From the NCBI GenBank assembly GCA_021784255.1, contig JAJXSZ010000001.1:1-38861 (forward strand): 38,861 bases of DNA. The letters are read 5' to 3'. Source of the stretch: Pseudomonadota bacterium. GTDB taxonomy: Bacteria; Pseudomonadota; Alphaproteobacteria; Acetobacterales; Acetobacteraceae. Below the pieces are notes generated by a model that ran no database searches, was not told the DNA's origin, and worked only from the letters and a program-made list of their open reading frames with translations. This document shows positions 7,374-15,351 of the stretch, piece by piece (position 1 is the stretch's first letter; each line of letters starts with the position of its first letter). The position numbers and the translations under genes were made by a program.

Positions 7374-9121
7374 TGGCGACCGAACATCCTTTCTAGATCG
7401 GAACGGGTGAATTTGAGAAAGGTCGGCCGACCGTGGCTGCAGGTCGCGGCGCGCGGCGTCGCCTCCATCCGGCGCAGCAGGGCGTCCATCTCCGGGCCGG
7501 CGAGCCTGCGTCCGGCACGGATCGAGCCGTGGCAGGCCAGGCGCGCGATCGCGGCATCGAGACGAGCCTCCAGCACCAGGCCCTCGCCCCAGGCGGCGAT
7601 CTCGTCGGCGAGATCGCGCAGCAGCGGTGCGGGATCGGCCGGCCCGAGCAGCGCGGGCAGCGCGCGGACCAGCACCGCGCCGTGGCCGAAGGGCTCGATC
7701 TCCAGGCCCAGGCGCGCGAACTCGGCCGCGCGCTCGGCCAGCGATGCAGCCTGACCCTCCGGCAGATCGACCACAGCGGGCAGCAGCAACGGCTGCGAGG
7801 CCACCGCCCCGGTGCGGAATTGTTCCGCTAGCGACTCGTGCGTCAGTCGCTCATGGGCAGCGTGCTGATCGACCAGGACCAACCCGCCATCGGGCGCGAC
7901 GGCAACGATATAGGTGTCGAGCACCTGCGCGACCGCGGCGCCGAGCGGATGTTCCGCCGCCGGTTCTGCGGCCTCGATGCCGCGCACCGCGGGAGGCGCG
8001 GCGAACGACAATCGCGCTTCGGCGAAGCCGCCGCGCGATACCTCCACGACCGGCGGCCATGGCGCTCGCACGACGGATGGGTATGGCACGAACGATCGCG
8101 AGCCCAGCGGTGCCGGCCGACCCACCGGCCTCGCGCCGCCCGCAAGGGCTCGCCGCAGGGCGCCGATCACCAGGCCGCGCACGGCCTCCGCGTCGCGGAA
8201 CCGCACCTCGGCCTTGGCGGGATGGACGTTCACGTCCACCGCTTCGGGATCGATCTCGAGGAACAGCGCCACGACCGCATGCCGCCCCGCAGCGATGACA
8301 TCGCGATAGGCGACCCGCACCGCCGTGCGCAGCACCGGGTCCGCGACCGGGCGACCGTTCACGGCCAGCAACTGGCCGGCGACGGTCGCGCGCGTCACCG
8401 CCGGCGGAGCGGCCAGGCCGTGCACGCGCAAGCCATCGCGCTGCTCGTCGAAGGCGATCGTTGCCTCCGGCGCCAGGAGCGCGGCGACGCGCTGGGCCAA
8501 CGGCTCCGCCGGCCGGTCGAACAGGGTCTCGTCATCGTTGCTGAAACGGAACGCCACGCCGGGTGCCGCAAGCGCGAGCCGGCGGACGGCAAGCTGCGCC
8601 GCGTCGCCCTCGCTGCGAGTGGATTTGAGGAATTTTCGCCGCGCCGGCGTGGCAAAAAACAGATCCTCGACCAGGACCCGCGTGCCCGGCGCGCCGGCGG
8701 CCGGGCGTACCTCAGACACCACGCCGCCCGCCACCGTGACGGTCGCAGCCTCCGCGCCAGGCCGCCGCGAGGTGATCGCAAGCCGCGCGGCCGCCCCGAT
8801 CGAGGCCAGTGCCTCGCCGCGGAAACCCAGCGTGGCGATGCGCACCAGGTCATCGTCCGGCAGTTTGGAGGTCGCATGCCGGCGCACCGCCAGCGCCAGC
8901 TCCGCCGCACTCATGCCGCCGCCGTCGTCGGCAACCTCGATCGCGGCGACGCCGCCGCCGGCGATGGCGGCGGCAATGCGCCTGGCGCCGGCGTCGAGCG
9001 CGTTCTCCACCAGCTCGCGCAACGCCGCGGCCGGTCGCTCTATCACCTCGCCGGCGGCGATGCGGTCGATCGTCGCATCCGGCAGCACGCGGATCCGCGG
9101 CAGCTCCGCGGTCGTGCTCAC
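7370..9121 (-). CDS. mutL: DNA mismatch repair protein MutL (583 aa)
   Basis: GHKL ATPase that links MutS mismatch recognition to strand removal. N-terminal motifs: RELVENALDAGA (Glu36, Asn40), DDGGGM (65-70) and GFRGEAL. The C-terminal dimerisation domain carries DQHAAHERLTHE (from about residue 418), a full DQHA-X2-E-X4-E endonuclease motif, with ACHGSIRAG-like LACHGSIRAG and C-terminal CSHGRPTF. It is therefore expected to nick DNA itself, unlike the E. coli protein. The frame is open upstream through pgi, but the protein starts at GTG 9121, which overlaps the pgi stop in a GTGA, and MSTTAELPRIRVL is the expected beginning. Confidence 0.95.
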   Translation of the reverse strand: MSTTAELPRIRVLPDATIDRIAAGEVIERPAAALRELVENALDAGARRIAAAIAGGGVAAIEVADDGGGMSAAELALAVRRHATSKLPDDDLVRIATLGFRGEALASIGAAARLAITSRRPGAEAATVTVAGGVVSEVRPAAGAPGTRVLVEDLFFATPARRKFLKSTRSEGDAAQLAVRRLALAAPGVAFRFSNDDETLFDRPAEPLAQRVAALLAPEATIAFDEQRDGLRVHGLAAPPAVTRATVAGQLLAVNGRPVADPVLRTAVRVAYRDVIAAGRHAVVALFLEIDPEAVDVNVHPAKAEVRFRDAEAVRGLVIGALRRALAGGARPVGRPAPLGSRSFVPYPSVVRAPWPPVVEVSRGGFAEARLSFAAPPAVRGIEAAEPAAEHPLGAAVAQVLDTYIVAVAPDGGLVLVDQHAAHERLTHESLAEQFRTGAVASQPLLLPAVVDLPEGQAASLAERAAEFARLGLEIEPFGHGAVLVRALPALLGPADPAPLLRDLADEIAAWGEGLVLEARLDAAIARLACHGSIRAGRRLAGPEMDALLRRMEATPRAATCSHGRPTFLKFTRSDLERMFGRQ

Positions 9122-10764
9122 GGTCCCGCCTGCAGCGCGCGCAGCCGCGCGACCGAGGCCACCGTCGGCGCACGCGCGTCCGCCGGCTCGCCCGCCAGCA
9201 GCGGGCGTATCTCCCTGGCAAGCACCTTGCCCAGCTCCACGCCCCATTGGTCGAAGCTGTTGACGCCCCAGAGGCAGCCCTGCACCGCGACCTTGTGTTC
9301 GTAGAGCGCGATCAGGCGCCCGAGAGTAAACGCGTCGAGCCTGCGGAACAGGATCACCGTGCTCGGCCGGTTGCCGGTGAAGACGCGGTGCGGCGCGACG
9401 GCCTCGATGGTCCGCGCGTCGGCGCCGGCGGCGCGCATCGCCGCCTCCGCCGCCGCCCGGTCGCGTCCGAAAGCCAGCGCCTCCGCCTGCGCCAGCGCGT
9501 TGGCGGCGAGGATGGCGTGCGCGTCGGGCCGGTCGTGGTCGGGTTCGGCAGCGAGCAGGAAATCCACCGGCACGAGGTCGGTGCCCTGGTGGACGAGCTG
9601 CATGAAGCTGTGCTGCGCGTCCGTGCCCGCCGCGCCGAACACGATGGGGCAGGTCCGGTGCGCCGCCGGCGTGCCGTCCAGTGCCACCGCCTTGCCGTTG
9701 CTCTCCATCTCGAGCTGCTGGAGATAGGCCGCCAGCAGGCGCAGCCGCTCGTCGTAGCCGAGGATGCAGAGGCTTGCCGCCCCCAGCACGTCGCGATGCC
9801 AAATGCCGGCCAGCGCCAGCAGCACCGGCAGGTTGTCGGCGAAGGGCGCGGTGCGGAAATGCTGGTCCATCGCGTGGCCGCCGGCGAGGAACGCGGCGAA
9901 GGCGTCCCAGCCCGCGGCCAGCGCCACCGACATGCCGATCGACGACCATACGGAGTAGCGGCCGCCGACCCAGTCGCGGAAGCCGAACATGCGCTCCGGC
10001 GCGATGCCGAAGCGCCCGACCGCCGCGGCGTTGGTGGAGAGTGCGGCGAAATGCATCCCGACCGCCGCCTCGCCGAGCGCCGCGGCGAGCCAGGCGCGCG
10101 CGGCGGCGGCATTGGTCATCGTCTCCTCGGTGGTGAAGGTCTTGGAGGCGACGAGGACCAGCGTGCGCGCGGGATCGAGTGTGCGCGCGAGGCCGGCGAA
10201 GGCGTGGCCATCGACGTTGGACAGGAAGTGCGGGACGAGCCGGGGGCCGTGCACCTGCGTCAGCGCGTCGCAGACGAAGCGCGGGCCGAGATCGGAGCCG
10301 CCGATGCCGATGTTGAGCACGGCATCGAAGCGTTCCCCCGTCGCGCCCACCAGCCGTCCCGCATGCACGTCCGCCACGAAGCGGCGCATCCGGGTGCGCT
10401 CCGCCACCGCGTCGGCGCAGGCCTGGTCCCAGGCCGAGGCGTTGGCATGGGCATGCAGATGCGCCGGTTCCGGCGCGCGCAGCGCCATGTGCAGCGCCGG
10501 ACGATGCTCGGTCGCGTTCACCGCCTCGCCCGCGAACAGGCGCCGGCGGAAGCCCTCGAGGTCGGCGGCCCCGGCGAGCGCCAGCAGCGCGGCAAGCTCC
10601 GCCTCGCCGATCGAGCTGCGCGAAAGGTCGAGCGAGAGATCGTCCAGCGTGCGCGTCATCCGCGCCGGGCGGTCGGGATCGGCGGCGAAGCGGGCGGCAA
10701 TGTCACGTGCCCCCGCCACCGCGGCAAGCGCGGCGAGGCGGGACCATGCTTCCTGCGATTCCAT
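9118..10764 (-). CDS. pgi: glucose-6-phosphate isomerase (548 aa)
   Basis: Interconverts glucose-6-phosphate and fructose-6-phosphate. Two SIS-type sugar-phosphate domains are visible: LNIGIGGSDLGPRF, FTTEETMTNA, GGRYSVWSSIGM (signature 1), QLVHQGTDLVPVDF (active-site His) and NSFDQWGVELGK (signature 2, active-site Lys). Length matches the enterobacterial enzyme. The start at 10764 (MESQEAWSRL) is chosen; the frame also has a codon at 10821 but the extra 19 residues are not conserved in type. First gene of the pgi-mutL-decarboxylase-like run, so its promoter should lie just upstream of 10764. Confidence 0.96.
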   Translation of the reverse strand: MESQEAWSRLAALAAVAGARDIAARFAADPDRPARMTRTLDDLSLDLSRSSIGEAELAALLALAGAADLEGFRRRLFAGEAVNATEHRPALHMALRAPEPAHLHAHANASAWDQACADAVAERTRMRRFVADVHAGRLVGATGERFDAVLNIGIGGSDLGPRFVCDALTQVHGPRLVPHFLSNVDGHAFAGLARTLDPARTLVLVASKTFTTEETMTNAAAARAWLAAALGEAAVGMHFAALSTNAAAVGRFGIAPERMFGFRDWVGGRYSVWSSIGMSVALAAGWDAFAAFLAGGHAMDQHFRTAPFADNLPVLLALAGIWHRDVLGAASLCILGYDERLRLLAAYLQQLEMESNGKAVALDGTPAAHRTCPIVFGAAGTDAQHSFMQLVHQGTDLVPVDFLLAAEPDHDRPDAHAILAANALAQAEALAFGRDRAAAEAAMRAAGADARTIEAVAPHRVFTGNRPSTVILFRRLDAFTLGRLIALYEHKVAVQGCLWGVNSFDQWGVELGKVLAREIRPLLAGEPADARAPTVASVARLRALQAGP

Positions 10765-10836
10765 GCCCCGATCATACCCACGCTTGCCGTCCGCCGCGAG
10801 TACGGCCGGTTCGCTCGACACCGGATCGATCCGTCA

Positions 10837-10965
10837 CCAGAGCAACCTCCGCTGTGTCCGAGCCTGCCCGGCTCAGGCAGAGCGGAGATAAGTTGCTCTG
10901 TTTCCCAAGTTTCCCAGAGCGGGAAATCGGGCCAGTTGATTCCATCCGGTCGGATATTGCTCTGG
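10837..10965. repeat. dispersed palindromic repeat, copy A (about 129 bp)
   Basis: The ends are inverted: ccagagcaa at 10837-10845 and ttgctctgg at 10957-10965. Inside is a long imperfect hairpin (10838-10900) pairing cagagcaac with gttgctctg and ctccgct with agcggag. A second inverted pair, ccagagc/gctctgg, lies at 10914-10920 and 10959-10965. The reverse complement matches 19633-19770. Over the 50 bases that start at the right end I count about 7 mismatches. It sits in the intergenic gap upstream of pgi. It encodes no transposase, so it is a REP-like or MITE-like element. Confidence 0.75.
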
Positions 10966-11033
10966 CATCATTCGCAACGAAACCGCGGCAGGCCGTCCCG
11001 GACGCTGCGTGGCGAACACTTGCACGGCCCTGT

Positions 11034-11063
11034 ATCCGGGCAATCTCGATCCGGGCAATCTCG
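11034..11063 (+). repeat. 15-bp perfect tandem duplication
   Basis: The unit atccgggcaatctcg occurs twice back to back (11034-11048 and 11049-11063). It lies in non-coding or decayed sequence. Confidence 0.85.
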
Positions 11064-11130
11064 GCGCCAGAAACTGGTTCCGGGGCGATGCGGCGGTCGG
11101 CGCGGCGGCCGGGCTCACCGCCGGCGCCAC

Positions 11131-11265
11131 GACGATCTGGTCCGGTGGCTGCTCGCCGGCACCACCGGGACCGTGCTGGTGGATGGTGCGCCGATCCCGA
11201 TCCGGCACCTCGGCAATGGGGTCAGCATCGCCCGGGAGACGCGGCGGGGCATCACCTGCCGGCAC
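11131..11265 (+). pseudogene. possible remnant of a Hint-domain protein
   Basis: In the frame beginning at 11131 the translation contains VLVDGAPIPIRHLGNGVSI. This resembles the segment of Hint_2-type domains (common in large Acetobacteraceae proteins) that typically reads like 'alfvDGvLiPvrhLvNGrsI'. The preceding SPDH-like block and the following HVEL block are absent or scrambled, and there is no start or flanking domain. If real, only about 45 codons of a much larger gene survive. The resemblance is from memory of the family, so confidence is low. Confidence 0.25.
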
Positions 11266-11339
11266 CGTCGGGGCCGACGCCGCGGCGCCGCTGCTGCGCG
11301 CGGCGCATCTGCGCCTGCCCGGTCGGGCGGCGCGGGGGC

Positions 11340-11891
11340 TCAGAACAGCGAGTTGAACAGCGAATTGTTGCGCTGAATGATCGGCGTGTCGCCGGTATCC
11401 ATGGGGCGGCCGAGCGCCTGATTGGCGCGGATCCGCTGCTGTTCCTTCGCCGCATCGACGGCAACGCCCGGCGGCGGGCTGTTGCTGCGCCAGAACATCA
11501 GTTCGTCGACGAAGCCCGGCTGCGCCGCCTGGTGGTTGTCGGCGGCGATCTGCTGGCGGATGTCGGTCGGCGCGGGCGGACCCGCGGCCTGGAGCAGCGC
11601 GGCCTGGCCGGCCGACATGCCGGCCGGCGCCATGCCGAGCGCGGTCTGCGGCGCCAGCGCCGCCTCCGCCGCGGCGCGGGCGCTCTGCGTCTGCGGGCGC
11701 GGGGCGCCGGGCTCGGGCGGGCGGAGGCTGAAATTCGGCGGGATCGAGAGCGGCGCCTGGGTCGTCACCGTGAACTCGTTCGGGGCCGCGCGTGTCAGCC
11801 CGAAAAAGCGGGAAGCCCCGCCATTGCCGCCACAGCCGGCGAGCGCCACCGCGCCGACCAGCACCACCGCCACGGAACCTGTCGCTTTCAT
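11340..11891 (-). CDS. DUF3035 (BamF-like) outer-membrane lipoprotein
   Basis: Starts MKATGSVAVVLVGAVALAGC: a lipoprotein signal peptide with lipobox LAGC and Cys20 as the lipidated residue. Next come SRFFGLTRAAPNEFTVTTQAPLSIPPNFSLRPP, the segment that defines DUF3035, then a long Ala/Gln/Pro-rich linker and a polar C-terminus with Asn-rich NNSLFNSLF. The family includes BamF, an accessory lipoprotein of the beta-barrel assembly machine in some alphaproteobacteria. It directly follows lspA, whose product would process it, in the common ileS-lspA-DUF3035 order. The start at 11891 is chosen because the upstream codons (to 11939) precede the signal peptide; GGGGAGCGC sits before this ATG. Confidence 0.85.
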   Translation of the reverse strand: MKATGSVAVVLVGAVALAGCGGNGGASRFFGLTRAAPNEFTVTTQAPLSIPPNFSLRPPEPGAPRPQTQSARAAAEAALAPQTALGMAPAGMSAGQAALLQAAGPPAPTDIRQQIAADNHQAAQPGFVDELMFWRSNSPPPGVAVDAAKEQQRIRANQALGRPMDTGDTPIIQRNNSLFNSLF

Positions 11892-11949
11892 GCGCGCTCC
11901 CCTACCATGCGCCACATCGTCATGCACCACCCCGGTCATGCGTTACCCC

Positions 11950-11981
11950 GGTCATTCATCGGCCTGGTCATTCATCGGCCT
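11950..11981 (+). repeat. 16-bp tandem duplication at the lspA stop codon
   Basis: The unit ggtcattcatcggcct is present twice (11950-11965 and 11966-11981). The second copy holds the last codons and the stop of lspA (minus strand). The first lies just beyond the stop, in the gap before the DUF3035 gene. Confidence 0.85.
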
Positions 11982-12471
11982 GGACCTTGTTCCCCGCGGC
12001 GCCCCGGTCGCGCCGGCGCAGGCCATCGAGCACCAGCACGCCGACGCCGCAGACGATCGCCGCATCGGCGAGGTTGAAAACATACCAGGAATAGCCGAAG
12101 GCGTGCGCGTGGATGAAATCCACCACCGCGCCGAAGCGCAGCCGGTCGAGGATGTTGCCGACAGCACCGCCGGCGATGGCTCCCAGGGCCGCGGCCGCGA
12201 GCAGGCTTTCCGCCCGTCGCAGCCAGGCCCAGAGCAGCGCCACCACGATCAGCGCCACCGCGATCAGGATCCAGGTGCCGATCTGGCTGTCGCCGTTCAG
12301 GATCCCGAAGGTGATGCCATGGTTCCAGACCATGGTGAGGTTAAGCCACCAGAACACCCGCAGATCCTGCCGCACCGGCAGGTTGAGCCCATACAGCACC
12401 CACGCCTTGCTCGCCTGGTCGGCCACCAGCACCAGGAGGCCGGCCAGCGCGCCGAGCCGCTCGCGCGTCAT
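11968..12471 (-). CDS. lspA: signal peptidase II (lipoprotein signal peptidase)
   Basis: Polytopic inner-membrane aspartic protease that removes signal peptides from diacylglyceryl-modified prolipoproteins. About four membrane segments are evident. Catalytic aspartates are Asp118 in AVVDFI and Asp136 in FNLADAAI; the GNILDRLRFG motif (105-114) is also typical. Length of 167 aa is usual. It lies 55 bases downstream of ileS and upstream of a lipoprotein gene. The 3' end is touched by a 16-bp tandem duplication. Confidence 0.95.
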   Translation of the reverse strand: MTRERLGALAGLLVLVADQASKAWVLYGLNLPVRQDLRVFWWLNLTMVWNHGITFGILNGDSQIGTWILIAVALIVVALLWAWLRRAESLLAAAALGAIAGGAVGNILDRLRFGAVVDFIHAHAFGYSWYVFNLADAAIVCGVGVLVLDGLRRRDRGAAGNKVQADE

Positions 12472-12526
12472 CGCCGGGCCCGCGCGGTCAGTGCCATCGA
12501 GCGGCGCGGCTTCGCGGGCGGGCGCA

Positions 12527-15274
12527 TCAGGCCGCGCTGCGGCAGACGAGGCCGCTCGCCACCGCGTCCTCGCAGCGCCGGCACAGCGCCGGATGGCGCG
12601 CCGACTTGCCGACCTCCGGCAACACCCGCCAGCAACGCGCGCATTTCTGGCCCTCCGCGACGCCGACCCTTGCCGCCAGAGCCTCGCCCCTGTGCACGGC
12701 GACGTCCGAGACGATGGCCAGTTCCGCCCAGTCGGTACCAGTGAGTGCGGCGAACTCGGCCTCCGGCAGGGTCAGTTCCACTCTTGCCTGCAGGGAGGCG
12801 CTGATCTGGCCGGCCTGCCGCGCCGCCTCCAGCGCCGTGGTGATGGCGCGCCGCACCTCGCGCAGGGATTGCCACCGCGCCGCGAGCTCGCGGTCGCCCC
12901 AGCCCGCCGGGATCGTCGGGAACAGGCTGAGGTGCACGCTCTCGGCCTCGCCGAAACGCGCGATCCAGGCCTCCTCGGCGGTGAACGGCATCGCCGGGGC
13001 GAGCCATGTGCAGAGGCAGCGATGCAGATGGTCGAGCACCGTGCGCGCGGCGCGCCGGCGCGGCGCATCCGGCCGGTCGCAGTAGACCGTGTCCTTGCGG
13101 ATATCGAAATAGAACGCCGAGAGATCCGCAGCGCAGAAATTATGCAGCGCCGGATAGACGCCGGTCCAGTCGTGGCTCACCACCGCATCGCGGATCTGCA
13201 CGTCGAGCTCCGCCAGCCGGTGCAGCACGAAGCGCTCCAGCTCCGGCAGGTCCTCCGTCCGTTCGGTCTCGTCGAAGCCGGCGAGCGAGCCCAGCACCCA
13301 GCGCAGCGTGTTGCGCAAGCGACGGTAAAGCTCGGCCTGCTGCTTGAGGATCTCGCCGCCGATGCGCATGTCCTCGGCGGTGTCTGACGACATCACCCAC
13401 AGGCGCAGGATGTCGGCGCCGTATTTCTCCAGCACCTCCTCGGGAGCGACGACGTTGCCGAGCGACTTCGACATTTTGCGCCCCTGCTCGTCCATGACGA
13501 AGCCATGGGTGAGCACGGACTTGAACGGCGCGCGCCCGCGCGTGCCGACCGCCTCGAGCAGCGAGGAATGGAACCAGCCGCGATGCTGGTCCGAGCCTTC
13601 GAGGTAGAGGTCGGCCGGCCAGGGCAGGCCGCGCCCCTCCAGCACGAAGGCGTGGGTCGATCCGGACTCGAACCAGACATCGACGATGTCCTTCACCTGC
13701 TCGTAGTCCGCGGGATCGCGCCCGGGGCCAAGGAAGCGCTCGGGCGGGGACGCGTACCAGGCATCGGCCCCCTCGGTCCTGAACGCCTCGACGATGCGGT
13801 CGACGACGCCCTGGTCGCGCAGCGCCTCGCCCGAGGCGCGGTGCACGAAGACGGCAATCGGCACGCCCCAGGCACGCTGGCGGCTGATGCACCAGTCGGG
13901 GCGGGCGGCGACCATGGAGCCGATGCGGTTGCGCCCCTGCTGCGGCACGAAATGCGTCGCCGCGATCGCCTCCAGCGCCTTGGCGCGGATCCTGGTTGCG
14001 TCGTCCAGGGCGATGAACCATTGCGGTGTCGCACGGAAGATCAGCGGCGCGCGGGAGCGCCAGGAATGCGGGTAGGAATGCTGCAGCGTGCCGCGGGCGA
14101 GCAGGTTGCCGGCGTCGGCGAGCGCCTGACAGACCGCGTCCGCCGCCTTGTAGACATGCAGCCCCGCGAACAGCGGCACCCAGGCGTTGAACGTGCCGTC
14201 CGGCCCCACCGTGTCCGGCACCTCGATGCCATTGGCGCGGCCGAGGTAAAAATCGTCCTCGCCATGGCCGGGCGCGATATGGACGAAGCCGGTGCCCTGA
14301 TCCGTGGTGACGAAATCGGCCGCCAGCACCTTCACGTCGTGGTCGTAGCCGCGCCCGCGCAGCGGATGGGCGCACACGCTGCCGACCACATCCGCGCCCT
14401 TGACCATGCGGATCACGTGATGCGCGGTGACGCCGGTCTCCTTGATGAAGGCGGGCAGCAGCGGCAAGGCGACCAGCACCTGGCGGCGGAACGGCGCCTC
14501 GAGCTGCACCAGCGCGTATTCGAAGTCGGGCCCCACGGCGATGGCGCGGTTGCCCGGCATCGTCCAGGGCGTGGTGGTCCAGATCACCACCTCGGCGCCC
14601 TGAAACGGTCCGGCAATGACCGGAAAGGCGACGTGGATCGTCGTCGAGGTGTGGTCGTGGTACTCGATCTCCGCCTCGGCCAGCGCCGTCTTCTCGACCG
14701 GCGACCACATCACCGGGCGCAGCCCGCGATAGAGCGCGCCGTTCATCAGGAAGCGGCCGATCTCGCCGGCGATCGCCGCTTCCGACGGATAGTCCATCGT
14801 GGCGTAGCGGTGCGGCCAGTCGCCGAACACGCCGAGGCGACGGAACTCCTGCTCCTGCACGCCCATCCAGTGCTGCGCGTAGGCGCGGCATTCGGCACGG
14901 AAATCGATCACCGGCACCGTATCCTTGTCGCGCTTGGTCTTGCGGTATTCCTCCTCGATGCGCCACTCGATCGGCAGGCCGTGGCAGTCCCAGCCGGGAA
15001 TATAGTTGGCATCGAAGCCCGCCATCTGGGCGGCGCGATTGACCACGTCCTTGAGGATCTTGTTGAGCGCGGTGCCGATATGCAGGTGGCCGTTGGCGTA
15101 GGGCGGGCCGTCATGGAGGATGAAGAGCCGGCGGCCGGCGGATGCGTGGCGCTGGCGCTGCCAAAGATCCATCGCCTCCCAGCGCGCGAGCATCGCCGGC
15201 TCGCGCCGGGGCAGGTCCGCGCGCATGGGAAAGCCGGTCTCGGGCAGGAAGACGGTATCGCGGTAGTCGGTCAT
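12527..15274 (-). CDS. ileS: isoleucyl-tRNA synthetase (915 aa)
   Basis: Class-I synthetase that charges tRNA-Ile. Signatures in order: the HIGH-type motif PYANGHLHIG, the CP1 editing domain with TTPWTMPGNRAI, the WCISRQRAWGVPI block, KMSKS in GRKMSKSLGNVV, and a C-terminal zinc-binding region CARCWR...CRRCEDAV. The start at 15274 (MTDYRDTVFLPET) is preceded by GGAACGAGAG; the frame runs on to 15346 but that part is spacer. A terminator-like hairpin lies immediately upstream, between ribF and ileS, so expression may be attenuated or independently promoted. Confidence 0.97.
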   Translation of the reverse strand: MTDYRDTVFLPETGFPMRADLPRREPAMLARWEAMDLWQRQRHASAGRRLFILHDGPPYANGHLHIGTALNKILKDVVNRAAQMAGFDANYIPGWDCHGLPIEWRIEEEYRKTKRDKDTVPVIDFRAECRAYAQHWMGVQEQEFRRLGVFGDWPHRYATMDYPSEAAIAGEIGRFLMNGALYRGLRPVMWSPVEKTALAEAEIEYHDHTSTTIHVAFPVIAGPFQGAEVVIWTTTPWTMPGNRAIAVGPDFEYALVQLEAPFRRQVLVALPLLPAFIKETGVTAHHVIRMVKGADVVGSVCAHPLRGRGYDHDVKVLAADFVTTDQGTGFVHIAPGHGEDDFYLGRANGIEVPDTVGPDGTFNAWVPLFAGLHVYKAADAVCQALADAGNLLARGTLQHSYPHSWRSRAPLIFRATPQWFIALDDATRIRAKALEAIAATHFVPQQGRNRIGSMVAARPDWCISRQRAWGVPIAVFVHRASGEALRDQGVVDRIVEAFRTEGADAWYASPPERFLGPGRDPADYEQVKDIVDVWFESGSTHAFVLEGRGLPWPADLYLEGSDQHRGWFHSSLLEAVGTRGRAPFKSVLTHGFVMDEQGRKMSKSLGNVVAPEEVLEKYGADILRLWVMSSDTAEDMRIGGEILKQQAELYRRLRNTLRWVLGSLAGFDETERTEDLPELERFVLHRLAELDVQIRDAVVSHDWTGVYPALHNFCAADLSAFYFDIRKDTVYCDRPDAPRRRAARTVLDHLHRCLCTWLAPAMPFTAEEAWIARFGEAESVHLSLFPTIPAGWGDRELAARWQSLREVRRAITTALEAARQAGQISASLQARVELTLPEAEFAALTGTDWAELAIVSDVAVHRGEALAARVGVAEGQKCARCWRVLPEVGKSARHPALCRRCEDAVASGLVCRSAA

Positions 15275-15287
15275 GAACTCTCGTTCC

Positions 15288-15317
15288 AAAAAGATTCCGG
15301 GCTCCGTCCGGACCCGG
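15288..15317 (-). terminator. terminator-like hairpin between ribF and ileS
   Basis: On the minus strand CCGGG (15317-15313) pairs with CCCGG (15301-15297) with partial inner pairing and a short loop. After four bases it is followed by TTTTT (15292-15288). This run of T directly precedes the ileS ribosome site. It could end ribF transcripts or act as an attenuator; the T-tract is short. Confidence 0.35.
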
Positions 15318-15351
15318 CAAGGGCCCGGCCCCCCGCGTCCCGTCATTCGTC

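Larger units (their letters stand above)
10966..11339. other. gene-poor stretch with a possible coding remnant
   Basis: With copy A of the dispersed repeat this completes a gap of about 575 bases between pgi and the DUF3035 lipoprotein gene. It has open frames, but none with coherent domain content or a good start. It contains a perfect 15-bp tandem duplication (11034-11063) and a short stretch resembling part of a Hint domain (see separate entry). Confidence 0.6.

Noticed and set aside
7370..9949. An 859-residue fusion protein ending in MutL
   Set aside because: The upstream third is an off-frame translation of pgi; MutL starts at GTG 9121, overlapping the pgi stop.
11009..11356. 115-codon plus-strand frame with AVGAAAGLTAGATTIWSG (glycine-zipper-like)
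   Set aside because: No ribosome site, no family match, composition changes midway, and it runs into the DUF3035 gene antisense; treated as non-coding or decayed.
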